NCBI GenBank assembly: GCA_038202885.1
Contig: JBBREP010000010.1
Coordinates: 1-64,000 of the forward strand
Source of the DNA: JBBREP01 sp038202885
GTDB taxonomy: Bacteria; Actinomycetota; Acidimicrobiia; IMCC26256; PALSA-610
Reading direction: 5' to 3'
DNA: 64,000 bases
Part shown: piece after piece, positions 42,109 to 50,313 of the stretch
Layout of the letters: every line of letters begins with the position of its first letter
Numbering within the stretch: the stretch's first letter is position 1
Notes under the pieces: generated by a model
What the model saw: only the letters and a program-made list of their open reading frames with translations
The model's database searches: none
Told to the model about the DNA's origin: nothing
Position numbers and translations under genes: made by a program

Positions 42109-42121
42109 GCCCCGACTGCGG

Positions 42122-42127
42122 TAGACC
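42122..42127 (+). promoter_or_regulatory. -10 box (TAGACC) of the GNAT gene
   Basis: TAGACC ends 6 nt before the ATG at 42134. Confidence 0.4.
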
Positions 42128-42133
42128 TCTGCC

Positions 42134-42793
42134 ATGGCGCACCGCCTCGCGCACCTGCTCGACCGAGCGGCGCGCGACGAGTTTCCCGTGGTCGACGGAC
42201 GGGTCGAGGTCGCCGGTGCGACCGGCGACGGGTACGGCGCGCTCGTGTGTTTCACCGGTCATTCGGTGCTTGCGGTCGACATCGACGCGGCCGAGGTGGA
42301 GCGGCGTGCGCCGGCGTACGCGTATTCGGTGGTGATGTCGCCCACGTTCCTGCAATGGATCGGCGCGTGCACCGGCCTGGTCCCGGTGCCGCAAGATGCC
42401 GTGTTCGCGGCGCTCGCCGTCGGCGCCGACGGCGACGGCGAGGCCGGCGGCGCCGAACTCGGGCTCGAACGGGTCGACGATCTCGAACACAGTCGTGTCG
42501 AGCGAGCGATGCGATACCGCAGGGACACACGGATATACGCCACGCCGGACAGGAGTGGGGTGGTGGTGCTCGGGCGCGGCCTGACCCGCCGGTGGGAGTT
42601 GGCGTTCGAGGTGGACGACCGCGCCCGTGGTACCGGCTTGGGTCGCAAGCTCGCGGGCGCGGCCCGCACCTTGCTGCCGGCCGGCACGCCGCTGTGGGCC
42701 CAGGTCGCGCCGGGTAACGCGCAGTCCATGCGCGCCGTTGCCGCGGCGGGCTTTCGCCCCGTGGGCTCCGAAGTGCTGTTCGTCAGGCGGTAA
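42134..42793 (+). CDS. GNAT-family N-acetyltransferase
   Basis: A 219-aa protein. The last ~75 residues are a GNAT fold: F-E-V-D-D-R-A-R-G-T-G-L-G-R-K-L gives the acetyl-CoA pyrophosphate loop (R-x-x-G-x-G), and N-A-Q-S-M-R-A-V-A-A-A-G-F-R the motif B helix. The first ~130 residues match no family I recognise and may be a second, degenerate GNAT half. Substrate unknown. Confidence 0.75.
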   Translation: MAHRLAHLLDRAARDEFPVVDGRVEVAGATGDGYGALVCFTGHSVLAVDIDAAEVERRAPAYAYSVVMSPTFLQWIGACTGLVPVPQDAVFAALAVGADGDGEAGGAELGLERVDDLEHSRVERAMRYRRDTRIYATPDRSGVVVLGRGLTRRWELAFEVDDRARGTGLGRKLAGAARTLLPAGTPLWAQVAPGNAQSMRAVAAAGFRPVGSEVLFVRR

Positions 42794-42813
42794 CGCCTCC
42801 GCCCGCCGCTTCG

Positions 42814-42819
42814 TAGGAT
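42814..42819 (+). promoter_or_regulatory. -10 box (TAGGAT) of the enoyl-CoA hydratase gene
   Basis: TAGGAT ends exactly 6 nt before the ATG at 42826. Confidence 0.5.
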
Positions 42820-42825
42820 CGGTGG

Positions 42826-43608
42826 ATGGCTGATGATCTGGTGCTGCTCGAGCGTCGAGACGACGGCGTGGTGTTGCTCACGCTCAACCGTCCGCCGATG
42901 AACCCGCTGTCGGGAGCGTTGCTCGAGGCCGTGCGCGATTTCGCGGTCGCGCTGCGCGCCGACTCGTCGGTGCATGCGGTCGTGCTCACCGGGAGCGAGA
43001 AGGCCTTCGCGGCCGGTGCCGACGTCAAGGAGTTCGAACTCGATGCCGCGGGAGCGCGCCGAGTGGCGGCGGGCTTTCGCGGCGCGGCCGATGCCCTGGC
43101 CGCAATCCCGAGGCCAGTGATCGCCGCAATCCGGGGCTACGCGCTCGGCGGTGGCTTCGAGCTCGCGCTCGCGTGCGATCTGCGCGTCGCGGGCGACACG
43201 GCCCGCCTCGGTCAGCCTGAGATCCTGCTCGGGATCATGCCCGGTGGCGGAGGCACGCAACGGCTTGCCCGCCTCGTCGGGCCCGCGAGAGCGAAAGAAC
43301 TGGTGTGGACGGGGCGTCAGGTGCGCGCCGAAGAGGCGCTCGCACTCGGCCTCGTTGATGAGGTTGTGCCCGCCGCCGATGCGCTCGACCGCGCGCTCGC
43401 GCTCGCTGGCGAACTCGCACAGGGCGCCGTCGTGGCGATGGGCGCAGCCAAGCGCGCCATCGACGACGGCCTCGAGCTCCCACTCAACGAAGGTCTTGAC
43501 CTCGAAGCCGAATGCTTCGCCGCCACCTTCGAGACCGACGACGCACGAGGTGGCGTGGCGAGCTTCCTCGAACACGGCCCCGGCAAAGCCACCTTCAGCG
43601 GCGCCTAG
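42826..43608 (+). CDS. Enoyl-CoA hydratase/isomerase
   Basis: A 260-aa crotonase. The oxyanion-hole region A-A-G-A-D-V-K-E-F (62-70) and both catalytic glutamates are present: E112 in G-G-G-F-E-L-A and E132 in G-Q-P-E-I. Having both favours true hydration of enoyl-CoA in fatty-acid or amino-acid breakdown. Chain-length preference is not visible. A complex hairpin follows its stop. Confidence 0.9.
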   Translation: MADDLVLLERRDDGVVLLTLNRPPMNPLSGALLEAVRDFAVALRADSSVHAVVLTGSEKAFAAGADVKEFELDAAGARRVAAGFRGAADALAAIPRPVIAAIRGYALGGGFELALACDLRVAGDTARLGQPEILLGIMPGGGGTQRLARLVGPARAKELVWTGRQVRAEEALALGLVDEVVPAADALDRALALAGELAQGAVVAMGAAKRAIDDGLELPLNEGLDLEAECFAATFETDDARGGVASFLEHGPGKATFSGA

Positions 43609-43613
43609 CCCAA

Positions 43614-43663
43614 CCGTGTGCCGATCTGACCGTCGCCCGTGCCGCTACCGCGGCACACGGTCA
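43614..43663. terminator. Competing hairpins between converging genes
   Basis: One fold pairs TGACCGT/ACGGTCA and GTGCCGC/GCGGCAC (7+7 bp, 5-nt bulge, TACC loop, 43627-43663). The alternative pairs CCGTGTGCCG (43614-43623) with CGGCACACGG (43651-43660). The structure fills the gap between stops at 43608 and 43661. Confidence 0.6.
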
Positions 43664-44650
43664 GCGTTGCGTGACGGCGGCGCGCATGGTTTCTTTCACG
43701 GTGGCACCGCGATCGTCGCCCCACGGGCACGGGAACACGATCGGCACGTCGACGCCGTTGGTCGCGTATTCGGCGACGGCCTGCGCCACGTGATCCGCGT
43801 CGCCCATGATCTGGATGGCGTCGACCATGGCGTCGCCGATCGCGGCCACCGAACCCTCGCGATCCTTGGCCGCCCTCGCAGCGCGCAATGCCTCGATGTC
43901 GGCACCGAAGCCGGCGCGCGAGAAGTTGTCGGCGTAGGCATCGACCACCGCGTACGAGAACAAGTCCTTGCGGCCGGCGTCGAGGTAACGGTCACGATCG
44001 GTGACGGCACAGTGGATGTAGCCGTAGATCGTGGCGTCGCCGCCCTTGCGCACCTGCTCGACCGACCACGGGATGTGCGATGCGGGCAGATAGTTCAACA
44101 ACACGCCGTCGGCGATCGCGCCCGCCGTCGCAAGCATCTTCGGATTGAGCGCGCCGATCACGATCTTCGGACGCTTCTCGCCCATGCGCACGCCGAGACG
44201 GAAGCGCTTGACGTTGTAGAAGTCGCCTTCGAACGTGACGGTCTCGCCCGCAAGGCATTCGCGCACGAGGGCGACGTACTCGCGCACTTGCGCAACCGGT
44301 CGATCACCGTACGCCGCCCCGTGCCACTGGCCGGCGACGACCGGTGACGAGATGCCGATGCCGAGGAACACATCACGATCAGGAGCGAGCGACTGCAATG
44401 TTGCGACCGCCATCGCGGCGAGCGGCGGCGTGCGCAATTGCAACGCGAGCACGCCGGTGCCGAGCCCGAGCGACGGTGCGGTCGCCGCGACCGCGCCGAG
44501 AATCGCGAAACCCTCCGTGGCGTTCGCCTCCGCGATCCAGTACGACGAGTAGCCGAACTCCTCGGCCCAGCGCGCCACATCGAGCTGAAAGGGTGCGCCG
44601 AGCGTTTGGACCGGCGCGGACGAAACACCGAATGGAATTGCAGTTGCCAT
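43661..44650 (-). CDS. LLM-class F420-dependent oxidoreductase
   Basis: A 329-aa luciferase-like TIM barrel. Typical stretches are A-E-E-F-G-Y-S-S-Y-W-I-A-E (29-41), L-G-L-G-T-G-V, a cis-peptide-containing region near G-I-G-I-S-S-P-V, and P-K-I-V-I-G-A-L-N. Actinobacterial members use reduced F420. The F420 ligase gene at the window's end supports that cofactor here. Substrate unknown. TAGGTT lies 6 nt before the ATG. Confidence 0.85.
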   Translation of the reverse strand: MATAIPFGVSSAPVQTLGAPFQLDVARWAEEFGYSSYWIAEANATEGFAILGAVAATAPSLGLGTGVLALQLRTPPLAAMAVATLQSLAPDRDVFLGIGISSPVVAGQWHGAAYGDRPVAQVREYVALVRECLAGETVTFEGDFYNVKRFRLGVRMGEKRPKIVIGALNPKMLATAGAIADGVLLNYLPASHIPWSVEQVRKGGDATIYGYIHCAVTDRDRYLDAGRKDLFSYAVVDAYADNFSRAGFGADIEALRAARAAKDREGSVAAIGDAMVDAIQIMGDADHVAQAVAEYATNGVDVPIVFPCPWGDDRGATVKETMRAAVTQR

Positions 44651-44656
44651 CGACCG

Positions 44657-44662
44657 AACCTA
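44657..44662 (-). promoter_or_regulatory. -10 box (TAGGTT) of the F420 oxidoreductase gene
   Basis: TAGGTT on the minus strand ends 6 nt before the ATG at 44650, leaving a short gap after the upstream SRPBCC gene. Confidence 0.5.
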
Positions 44663-44686
44663 CAACGAGCTGGCCTCGTTCGGCGC

Positions 44687-45130
44687 TTACGCCGCGCCGG
44701 CCTCGACGATGGCTTTCAGCCGCCCGAGATTGCCCTTCCAGATGTGGCGCAGGATCGGCTTCGCCACGAGCGCGCCGAGAGGTCCGCCGAGCCACCACGG
44801 GAAGCGCAATTGTTCGCGCCACGTGAACTTCGTGCGCCCGCCACTGCGCCGGCGCAATGTGAAGCGGCCCGAACCGCGCACGACCCCATCGTGTGAGATC
44901 CCCATTGCGTGGCGCGGCGACCATTCGGTGATTGTCAACACGTCGCGCAGGTGGAATGGCCCGACGCGCGTGATGCAGGTGAACGTGGTGTCGATGCCTT
45001 GTGTGCGGTGCGTGAGGAACTCGATCGACTCTGCATCGGCCATCCACTGCGAATGCGTGGCGATGTCGTCGATGGCATCCCACACTGCTGCAGGTGACGC
45101 TTCGATGATTGCCGACACTCGGATGCGCAT
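44687..45130 (-). CDS. SRPBCC-family (START-like) protein
   Basis: A 147-aa single-domain helix-grip protein. I-E-A-S-P-A-A-V-W-D-A-I-D-D (9-22) is the usual polyketide-cyclase/dehydrase start, followed by alternating beta strands and a long C-terminal helix. It should bind a hydrophobic ligand; no catalytic residues are evident. Start ATG at 45130 without a recognisable ribosome site. Confidence 0.8.
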   Translation of the reverse strand: MRIRVSAIIEASPAAVWDAIDDIATHSQWMADAESIEFLTHRTQGIDTTFTCITRVGPFHLRDVLTITEWSPRHAMGISHDGVVRGSGRFTLRRRSGGRTKFTWREQLRFPWWLGGPLGALVAKPILRHIWKGNLGRLKAIVEAGAA

Positions 45131-45229
45131 GAACGGAAGCTTCGCGCGGCACGGCGCCGGTCGAGCACCGGGCACGCGTGGAGGACCGCGGCCGGCGCCG
45201 GTATGGCCACGAGGGCGCTCGTGGCCCCA

Positions 45230-45235
45230 TAGTCT
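45230..45235 (+). promoter_or_regulatory. -10 box (TAGTCT) of the flavoprotein reductase gene
   Basis: TAGTCT ends exactly 6 nt before the GTG at 45242. Confidence 0.5.
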
Positions 45236-45241
45236 CGATGC

Positions 45242-46603
45242 GTGCCCGTACGCTTCGTGATCCTGGGCGGCGGTCCGGCCGGCAACACCGCGGCGACCGT
45301 CGCGGCGTCGCTTGGTGCCGACGTGACCATGGTCGAACGAGACATCGTCGGCGGCGCCGCGCACCTGTGGGACTGCATCCCGAGCAAGGCGATGATCGCC
45401 ACCGGCGGTGCACTCGCTGAGATCGAACGGGCGCGTGTGATGGGGCTCGAAGCCGATGCTCGCGTCGATGTGCCGGCCTTGCGCGAACGCCTCGCGTCGA
45501 TCGAGCTGCGGTTGCACGATTCGGTGCGGTCGCTCCTCGAGAGCCAACAGGTGCGGATGCTCCACGGAACCGGCCGCTTCGTGGGGCCGCATCGCGTCGC
45601 GGTCACCTACGCCGACGGACGCGAAGAAGAAATCGATGCCGACGCTGTGCTCGTGGCCACGGGCAGCCGTCCTCGCATCCCCGATTGGGTGCCGGTCGAC
45701 GGCGAGCGTGTGCTCACCACCCGCCAGGCCTACCCACCACCGGAGTTGCCCGACCACCTCATCGTGATCGGGTCCGGTGTCACCGGCGTGGAGTTCACGC
45801 ACATGTTCAGTGCGCTTGGCGCGCAGGTGACGCTGGTTGTGTCGCGCCAACAGGTGCTGCCCAAAAAGGATCCCGAGGTGGCCGCGGCGCTCGAGGACGA
45901 GTTCCTGCGCCGCGGGGTCAAGCTGCTCAAAGGCGCACGCGCGTCGGCCGTCGAACGCAACGGCAACGTCGTGCACGTGCACTGCGACGACGGCAGAAAC
46001 GTCGAAGGCTCGCACGCGGTGCTCGCGATTGGATCGATTCCGAACACAGACGGCCTCGACTGCGAGGTCGCGGGCGTGTACGTCGACGAGCAGGGTTACC
46101 TGCCCGGGAACCGCCACTGCCAGACGAACGTGGCGCACATCTACAGCGCGGGCGACGTGTCGGGACGGCTACCGCTCTCGTCGGTCGCGTCGATGCAGGG
46201 ACGCAAGATCGCGGAACACGTCATGGGCCTCACTGCCGTCGCGCATCGGCACCTCGACTACGACAAGGCTGCATCGGCGATCTTCACCGATCCCGAGATC
46301 GCCGACGTGGGAGTGGCCGAAGCCGAAGCGTTCGCGATGGGCCGCAAGCTTCGGGTGACGAAGGTGCCGTTTTCGGCGAACGCCAAGGCCTTGATCGACG
46401 GTGATCCACGCGGTTTTGTCAAGGTGCTGTCGGATCCCGCGACCGGTGTGGTGCTCGGCGGGGCGATCGTGGGTCGGGGCGCGGCCGAGCTCATCAGCGT
46501 GGTGGCCGTTGCGGTCACGAACCGCCTGCGGGTGAGCGACATCGTCGATTCGCTGCTCGTCCATCCAGCGCTGGCCGAGTCGCTCGCCGAAGCCGCGTCC
46601 TGA
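45242..46603 (+). CDS. Pyridine nucleotide-disulphide oxidoreductase-fold flavoprotein (LpdA-like)
   Basis: A 453-aa FAD/NAD(P) protein. FAD site G-G-G-P-A-G-N (9-15), NAD(P) site I-G-S-G-V-T-G-V-E, second FAD motif Y-S-A-G-D-V-S-G. The redox loop reads G-G-A-A-H-L-W-D-C45, so the first Cys of the usual C-x4-C pair is Ala and no disulphide can form. Mycobacterial LpdA (Rv3303c), a quinone reductase rather than a lipoamide dehydrogenase, also lacks part of this pair. A quinone or other two-electron acceptor is therefore more likely than lipoamide. Confidence 0.85.
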   Translation: MPVRFVILGGGPAGNTAATVAASLGADVTMVERDIVGGAAHLWDCIPSKAMIATGGALAEIERARVMGLEADARVDVPALRERLASIELRLHDSVRSLLESQQVRMLHGTGRFVGPHRVAVTYADGREEEIDADAVLVATGSRPRIPDWVPVDGERVLTTRQAYPPPELPDHLIVIGSGVTGVEFTHMFSALGAQVTLVVSRQQVLPKKDPEVAAALEDEFLRRGVKLLKGARASAVERNGNVVHVHCDDGRNVEGSHAVLAIGSIPNTDGLDCEVAGVYVDEQGYLPGNRHCQTNVAHIYSAGDVSGRLPLSSVASMQGRKIAEHVMGLTAVAHRHLDYDKAASAIFTDPEIADVGVAEAEAFAMGRKLRVTKVPFSANAKALIDGDPRGFVKVLSDPATGVVLGGAIVGRGAAELISVVAVAVTNRLRVSDIVDSLLVHPALAESLAEAAS

Positions 46604-46624
46604 CGGCTCGCAATAACTGAGAGG

Positions 46625-47587
46625 ATGAGCCCCATGCGGGCGTTGGTCACAGGTGCTGCGGGGTTCGTCGGCAGCCACCTTTGCGAGGCCTTGCTCGGCC
46701 GCGGCGACAGCGTGATCGGCATCGACTGCTTCACGCCCTATTACGAGCGCGACCGCAAGGAACGCAATGTCGCAGCGGTTCGTACGGGCGGCGGCGCGTT
46801 CGAGCTCGTCGATAGCGACCTCCGAACCGCACCACTTGACGAGTACCTCGACGGCGTCGACGTGGTGTTCCACCAAGCCGCGCAGCCGGGTGTGCGGCTC
46901 AGCTGGGCCGACGGGTTCGCGACGTATGCCGAGCACAACGTGCTGGCCACGCAGCGACTGCTCGAAGCGGTGCGCGTGTCGCCGTCGCGTCCGAAGGTGG
47001 TCTACGCGTCGAGTTCGTCGGTGTACGGCAACCAGGCGCGCTATCCGACCGTCGAGGCCGACCTGCCGAAGCCGCACTCACCGTACGGAGTGACCAAGCT
47101 TGCAGCGGAACACCTGTGTGGCCTGTACGCGGCCAACTACGGCGTCGCGACCGTGTCGCTGCGCTACTTCACGGTGTTCGGCCCGCGGCAACGCCCGGAC
47201 ATGTCGATCCATCGGTTATTCGTCGCCGCGCTCACTGGCTCGTCGTTCCCGCGCTTCGGCGACGGCACGCAGATCCGCGAGTTCACCGACGTCTCCGACA
47301 TCGTGGCTGGCAACCTCGCCGCGGCCGACGCCGACGTTGCGCCCGGTACCTACGTGAACCTGTCCGGTGGTGGTGAGATCACACTGAACACCCTCATTGC
47401 GCTCGTGGGCGAGTTGGCCGGTGCACCGATCGCGCTCGAGCAACACGACCCCCAGGCCGGCGACTCGTTCCGCAATGGCGGCGCCATCGACCGAGCCCGC
47501 TCCCTACTCGGCTGGGAGCCGAACGTGGGGTTGCGAGAAGGTCTGGCGCACCAGCTCGCGTGGCACCGCGCCGAACTCAGCCGTTGA
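46625..47587 (+). CDS. NAD-dependent sugar epimerase/dehydratase
   Basis: A 320-aa extended SDR. NAD motif G-A-A-G-F-V-G (10-16), catalytic S-S-S-S-V-Y-G and Y-G-V-T-K (YxxxK). The pattern resembles UDP-glucose 4-epimerases and UDP-glucuronate epimerases. An ATG at 46634 has the better ribosome site (AGAGGA 8 nt upstream) and would drop three residues. It likely supplies a sugar nucleotide to the envelope glycan pathways. Its end overlaps the converging PhzF gene by 11 nt. Confidence 0.83.
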   Translation: MSPMRALVTGAAGFVGSHLCEALLGRGDSVIGIDCFTPYYERDRKERNVAAVRTGGGAFELVDSDLRTAPLDEYLDGVDVVFHQAAQPGVRLSWADGFATYAEHNVLATQRLLEAVRVSPSRPKVVYASSSSVYGNQARYPTVEADLPKPHSPYGVTKLAAEHLCGLYAANYGVATVSLRYFTVFGPRQRPDMSIHRLFVAALTGSSFPRFGDGTQIREFTDVSDIVAGNLAAADADVAPGTYVNLSGGGEITLNTLIALVGELAGAPIALEQHDPQAGDSFRNGGAIDRARSLLGWEPNVGLREGLAHQLAWHRAELSR

Positions 47588-48407
47588 GCGCAGGGGCAAT
47601 GAGGTGGCCCCGCGCCACCGTCACTGCGTGGCCGCGCAGCAGCACGCGATCACCGTGGGGCTCGCACTCGACGACGCCGGTGCGGGCGCTTGCTTGTAAC
47701 CCTGTGACCACCGGCCGACCGAGACGCGCTGACCAGTAAGGCCCCAGCACGCAGTGCGCGGCCCCGGTGACGGGGTCCTCGTCGATGCCGTGCGCGGGGG
47801 TGAAGAACCGCGAGATGAAGTCGTACGCAGAGTCGTCGCTCGGCGCACTCACAATGAACGACTCGTACCGGGTTGCCAGCGTGGCGAAGTCGGGTAGCAA
47901 GGCGCGCACGAGCGCGGGCGATTCGAGCACGAGCAAGCGATAACCCTGGGTGCTCATCGCGCTGTGTACGACCTGTTGACGCGTCACGCCGAGCGCGGCG
48001 AGGACATCGGAGGGTGGCTCACACGGGTCGGGGAGCAACGCAGGGAACGTGAGCTCGATGCGACCATCGCGGGCCGCCGCGGTGAGCCGGCCGCTGCGCG
48101 TGTCGAACGCGAGGGTTTCGTGTCGGGCCGCCACTCCGAGTTCCCACAGTGCATGCGCCGATGCGAGCGTGGCGTGACCGCACAGCTCGACTTCCACCGT
48201 CGGCGTGCACCACCGCAGGTGCCACGCACCGTCGGGCTGTGCGAGCAGGAACGCCGTCTCCGACAGGTTCATTTCGGCCGCGACCCCTTGAAGCCACGCG
48301 TCGGGGCGGGCGTGGTCGAGCACGACCACTGCGGCGGGATTGCCGCGCAGCACAGCGTCGGTGAACGCGTCGACATGGAGGAACGGGAGCTCGATCGTCG
48401 TAGCCAT
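47577..48407 (-). CDS. PhzF-family isomerase/epimerase
   Basis: A 276-aa PhzF protein, a diaminopimelate-epimerase-like fold. The N-terminal V-D-A-F-T-D-A-V-L-R-G-N-P-A-A-V (12-27), catalytic Glu in N-L-S-E-T-A-F (47-53), C-G-H-A-T-L-A-S-A-H, and D-P-V-T-G-A-A-H-C in the second half are diagnostic. Members isomerise small metabolites; the physiological substrate of housekeeping copies is unknown. Confidence 0.87.
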   Translation of the reverse strand: MATTIELPFLHVDAFTDAVLRGNPAAVVVLDHARPDAWLQGVAAEMNLSETAFLLAQPDGAWHLRWCTPTVEVELCGHATLASAHALWELGVAARHETLAFDTRSGRLTAAARDGRIELTFPALLPDPCEPPSDVLAALGVTRQQVVHSAMSTQGYRLLVLESPALVRALLPDFATLATRYESFIVSAPSDDSAYDFISRFFTPAHGIDEDPVTGAAHCVLGPYWSARLGRPVVTGLQASARTGVVECEPHGDRVLLRGHAVTVARGHLIAPALNG

Positions 48408-48432
48408 CGTGGCGCAGTCTCGCCGAAGCGCC

Positions 48433-48447
48433 CTCGCAGCGCCGGGC
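48433..48447. repeat. Fragment of dispersed repeat family 1
   Basis: CTCGCAGCGCCGGGC matches the right end of family 1 copies A and C exactly. The rest of the unit is not recognisable here. Confidence 0.5.
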
Positions 48448-48467
48448 AATAATCCCGGGCAATCATC
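48442..48467. repeat. 13-bp tandem repeat
   Basis: CCGGGCAATAATC and CCGGGCAATCATC follow each other, one mismatch apart, and overlap the family 1 fragment. They lie in the 89-nt gap between the PhzF and carboxylase genes. Confidence 0.75.
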
Positions 48468-48496
48468 CCCGAGCGTGTCGCCGAGCGGGTCGGCGG

Positions 48497-50293
48497 CTAC
48501 TCGATGACGACGAGCACGTCGCCGGTGCCGACGGACTGACCCGCCGACACGCGCACCTCGGCGACGGTGCCGGCCTTTTCGGCCGCGATGTTGTTTTCCA
48601 TCTTCATGGCTTCGAGCACGACGAGGTTCTCGCCGACCTCGACGGTGGCGCCCGCTTCGACGAGCACCTTGACGATCGTGCCCTGCATCGGCGCGGCGAC
48701 GGTGCCCGACCCCGACCCGCCTCGCCCGGCGCTGACACGCGCCGCGGCGCGCGGGCGCGGGCCGTCGGCGCTGGGAGCCGCAGCACCGGAGAACGTATTT
48801 TCGGGCAGCCAGACCTTGACCGCGAAGCGTTTGCCGTTGACCTCGACGGGCATCGACCGTTCGACGAGCGTCGCGCTGTCGGTGCCTGCCGTTGCTGCAT
48901 CGCTCTTCGGCGCGCTCGGCGCGCCGGGCGTGTCGGTGAACGCGGCGACGTCGAACTCGTCTTCGACCCACTTCGTCGAATGCGTCACGGCCGCGAAATC
49001 GGGGTGTGCGATGAGCACGCGGTCGGCCGGGATCGTGGTGTGGATGCCGTCGATCTCGAACTCGCGCAGGGCGCGCAACATGCGCGCGATCGCAGCCGTG
49101 CGGTTCGGCGCCCACACGATCAGCTTGCCGACCAGGTTGTCGTAGAACTGCGAGATCGTGTCGCCGGCTTCATAGCCGCCGTCCCAACGCACGCCCGGAC
49201 CCGAAGGCACACGCAGCACGCGGATCGGGCCCGGCGAGGGCAGGAAACCCTTGTCCGGGCGCTCGGCGTTGATCCGCACCTCGATGGCGTGGCCGCGAAC
49301 TTCGATGGCGTCCTGGGTGAGGGGGAGGGGTTCGCCCGCAGCCACGGCAAGCTGCCAGGCGACGAGATCGAGGCCGCTCACCGCCTCGCTCACGCAGTGC
49401 TCGACCTGGAGCCGTGTGTTCATCTCGAGGAAGAAGAACTCGCCGTCCTGGTAGAGCATCTCGACGGTACCGGCGCCCACGTAGCCGCAGGCAAGTGCGA
49501 CCTTGACCGCGGCCCGGCCCATCGCTGCGCGCGTGTCATCGGGAATCGCGGGTGCGGGTGCCTCTTCGATCAGCTTCTGGTGGCGACGCTGCGTGGAGCA
49601 ATCACGATCGCCGACGTGCACTGCGTTGCCGTGGGAGTCGCAAAAGATCTGGAGTTCCACGTGGCGCGGTTTGGTGAGGTAGCGCTCCATGTAGCACTCG
49701 GCGCGCCCGAAGTAGGCCTGGGCTTCGCGCTGCGCACTCTCGAGCGCCGCGCCTGCCGACGCCGCGTCGGGCACCACTTTCATGCCGCGACCGCCGCCGC
49801 CGTAGGCGGCCTTGATGGCGATGGGGTAGCCGTGCTGGTCGCCAAAGGCATGGATCTGGCCGACGTCGGTGATCGGCACCGTGGTGCCCGGTACCGCTTC
49901 GACCTCGGCTCGGGCCGCCGCCAGCCGTGACGAGATCTTGTCGCCCATCACCTCGATGGCTTCGGGCGGTGGGCCGATCCACGCCACGCCGGCGGCGTCG
50001 ACCGCGCGGGCAAAGTCGGCATTCTCGGAGAAGAACCCGTAGCCGGGGTGCACGGCGTCGGCGCCCGAACGGGTGATGGCGTCGAGGATTGCCTCGGTGT
50101 TGAGGTAGCTCTCGGCGGCAGTTTGTCCGCCGAGTGCGTAGGCCTCGTCGGCGAATCGCACATGCAGCGCGTCGCGGTCGAGTTCGGAGTAGACGGCCAC
50201 GGTCGCGATCCCCAATTCGCGACACGTTCGCATGACGCGCACCGCGATCTCGCCGCGGTTCGCGATCAACACCTTGGTAATGGCTCGAGGCAC
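48497..50293 (-). CDS. Acyl-CoA carboxylase alpha chain (biotin carboxylase + BCCP)
   Basis: A 598-aa fusion that carboxylates its own biotin and hands CO2 to a carboxyltransferase beta chain, making malonyl- or methylmalonyl-CoA. The ATP-grasp biotin carboxylase fills about 1-450 (G-G-G-G-R-G-M-K, E-M-N-T-R-L-Q-V-E-H). A variable linker of ~60 residues precedes the BCCP domain. Biotin attaches to K564 in E-A-M-K-M. The GTG at 50293 has AGGA 9 nt upstream. It is divergent from birA, which attaches its biotin, with only 20 bp between the two start codons. The beta chain is not in the window. Confidence 0.93.
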   Translation of the reverse strand: MPRAITKVLIANRGEIAVRVMRTCRELGIATVAVYSELDRDALHVRFADEAYALGGQTAAESYLNTEAILDAITRSGADAVHPGYGFFSENADFARAVDAAGVAWIGPPPEAIEVMGDKISSRLAAARAEVEAVPGTTVPITDVGQIHAFGDQHGYPIAIKAAYGGGGRGMKVVPDAASAGAALESAQREAQAYFGRAECYMERYLTKPRHVELQIFCDSHGNAVHVGDRDCSTQRRHQKLIEEAPAPAIPDDTRAAMGRAAVKVALACGYVGAGTVEMLYQDGEFFFLEMNTRLQVEHCVSEAVSGLDLVAWQLAVAAGEPLPLTQDAIEVRGHAIEVRINAERPDKGFLPSPGPIRVLRVPSGPGVRWDGGYEAGDTISQFYDNLVGKLIVWAPNRTAAIARMLRALREFEIDGIHTTIPADRVLIAHPDFAAVTHSTKWVEDEFDVAAFTDTPGAPSAPKSDAATAGTDSATLVERSMPVEVNGKRFAVKVWLPENTFSGAAAPSADGPRPRAAARVSAGRGGSGSGTVAAPMQGTIVKVLVEAGATVEVGENLVVLEAMKMENNIAAEKAGTVAEVRVSAGQSVGTGDVLVVIE

Positions 50294-50300
50294 GAGTTCG

Positions 50301-50306
50301 TATCCT
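50301..50306 (+). promoter_or_regulatory. -10 box (TATCCT) of birA
   Basis: TATCCT ends 7 nt before the birA ATG and lies inside the 20-bp gap to the divergent carboxylase gene, whose own ribosome site occupies the same bases on the other strand. Confidence 0.5.
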
Positions 50307-50313
50307 ACGGAAG

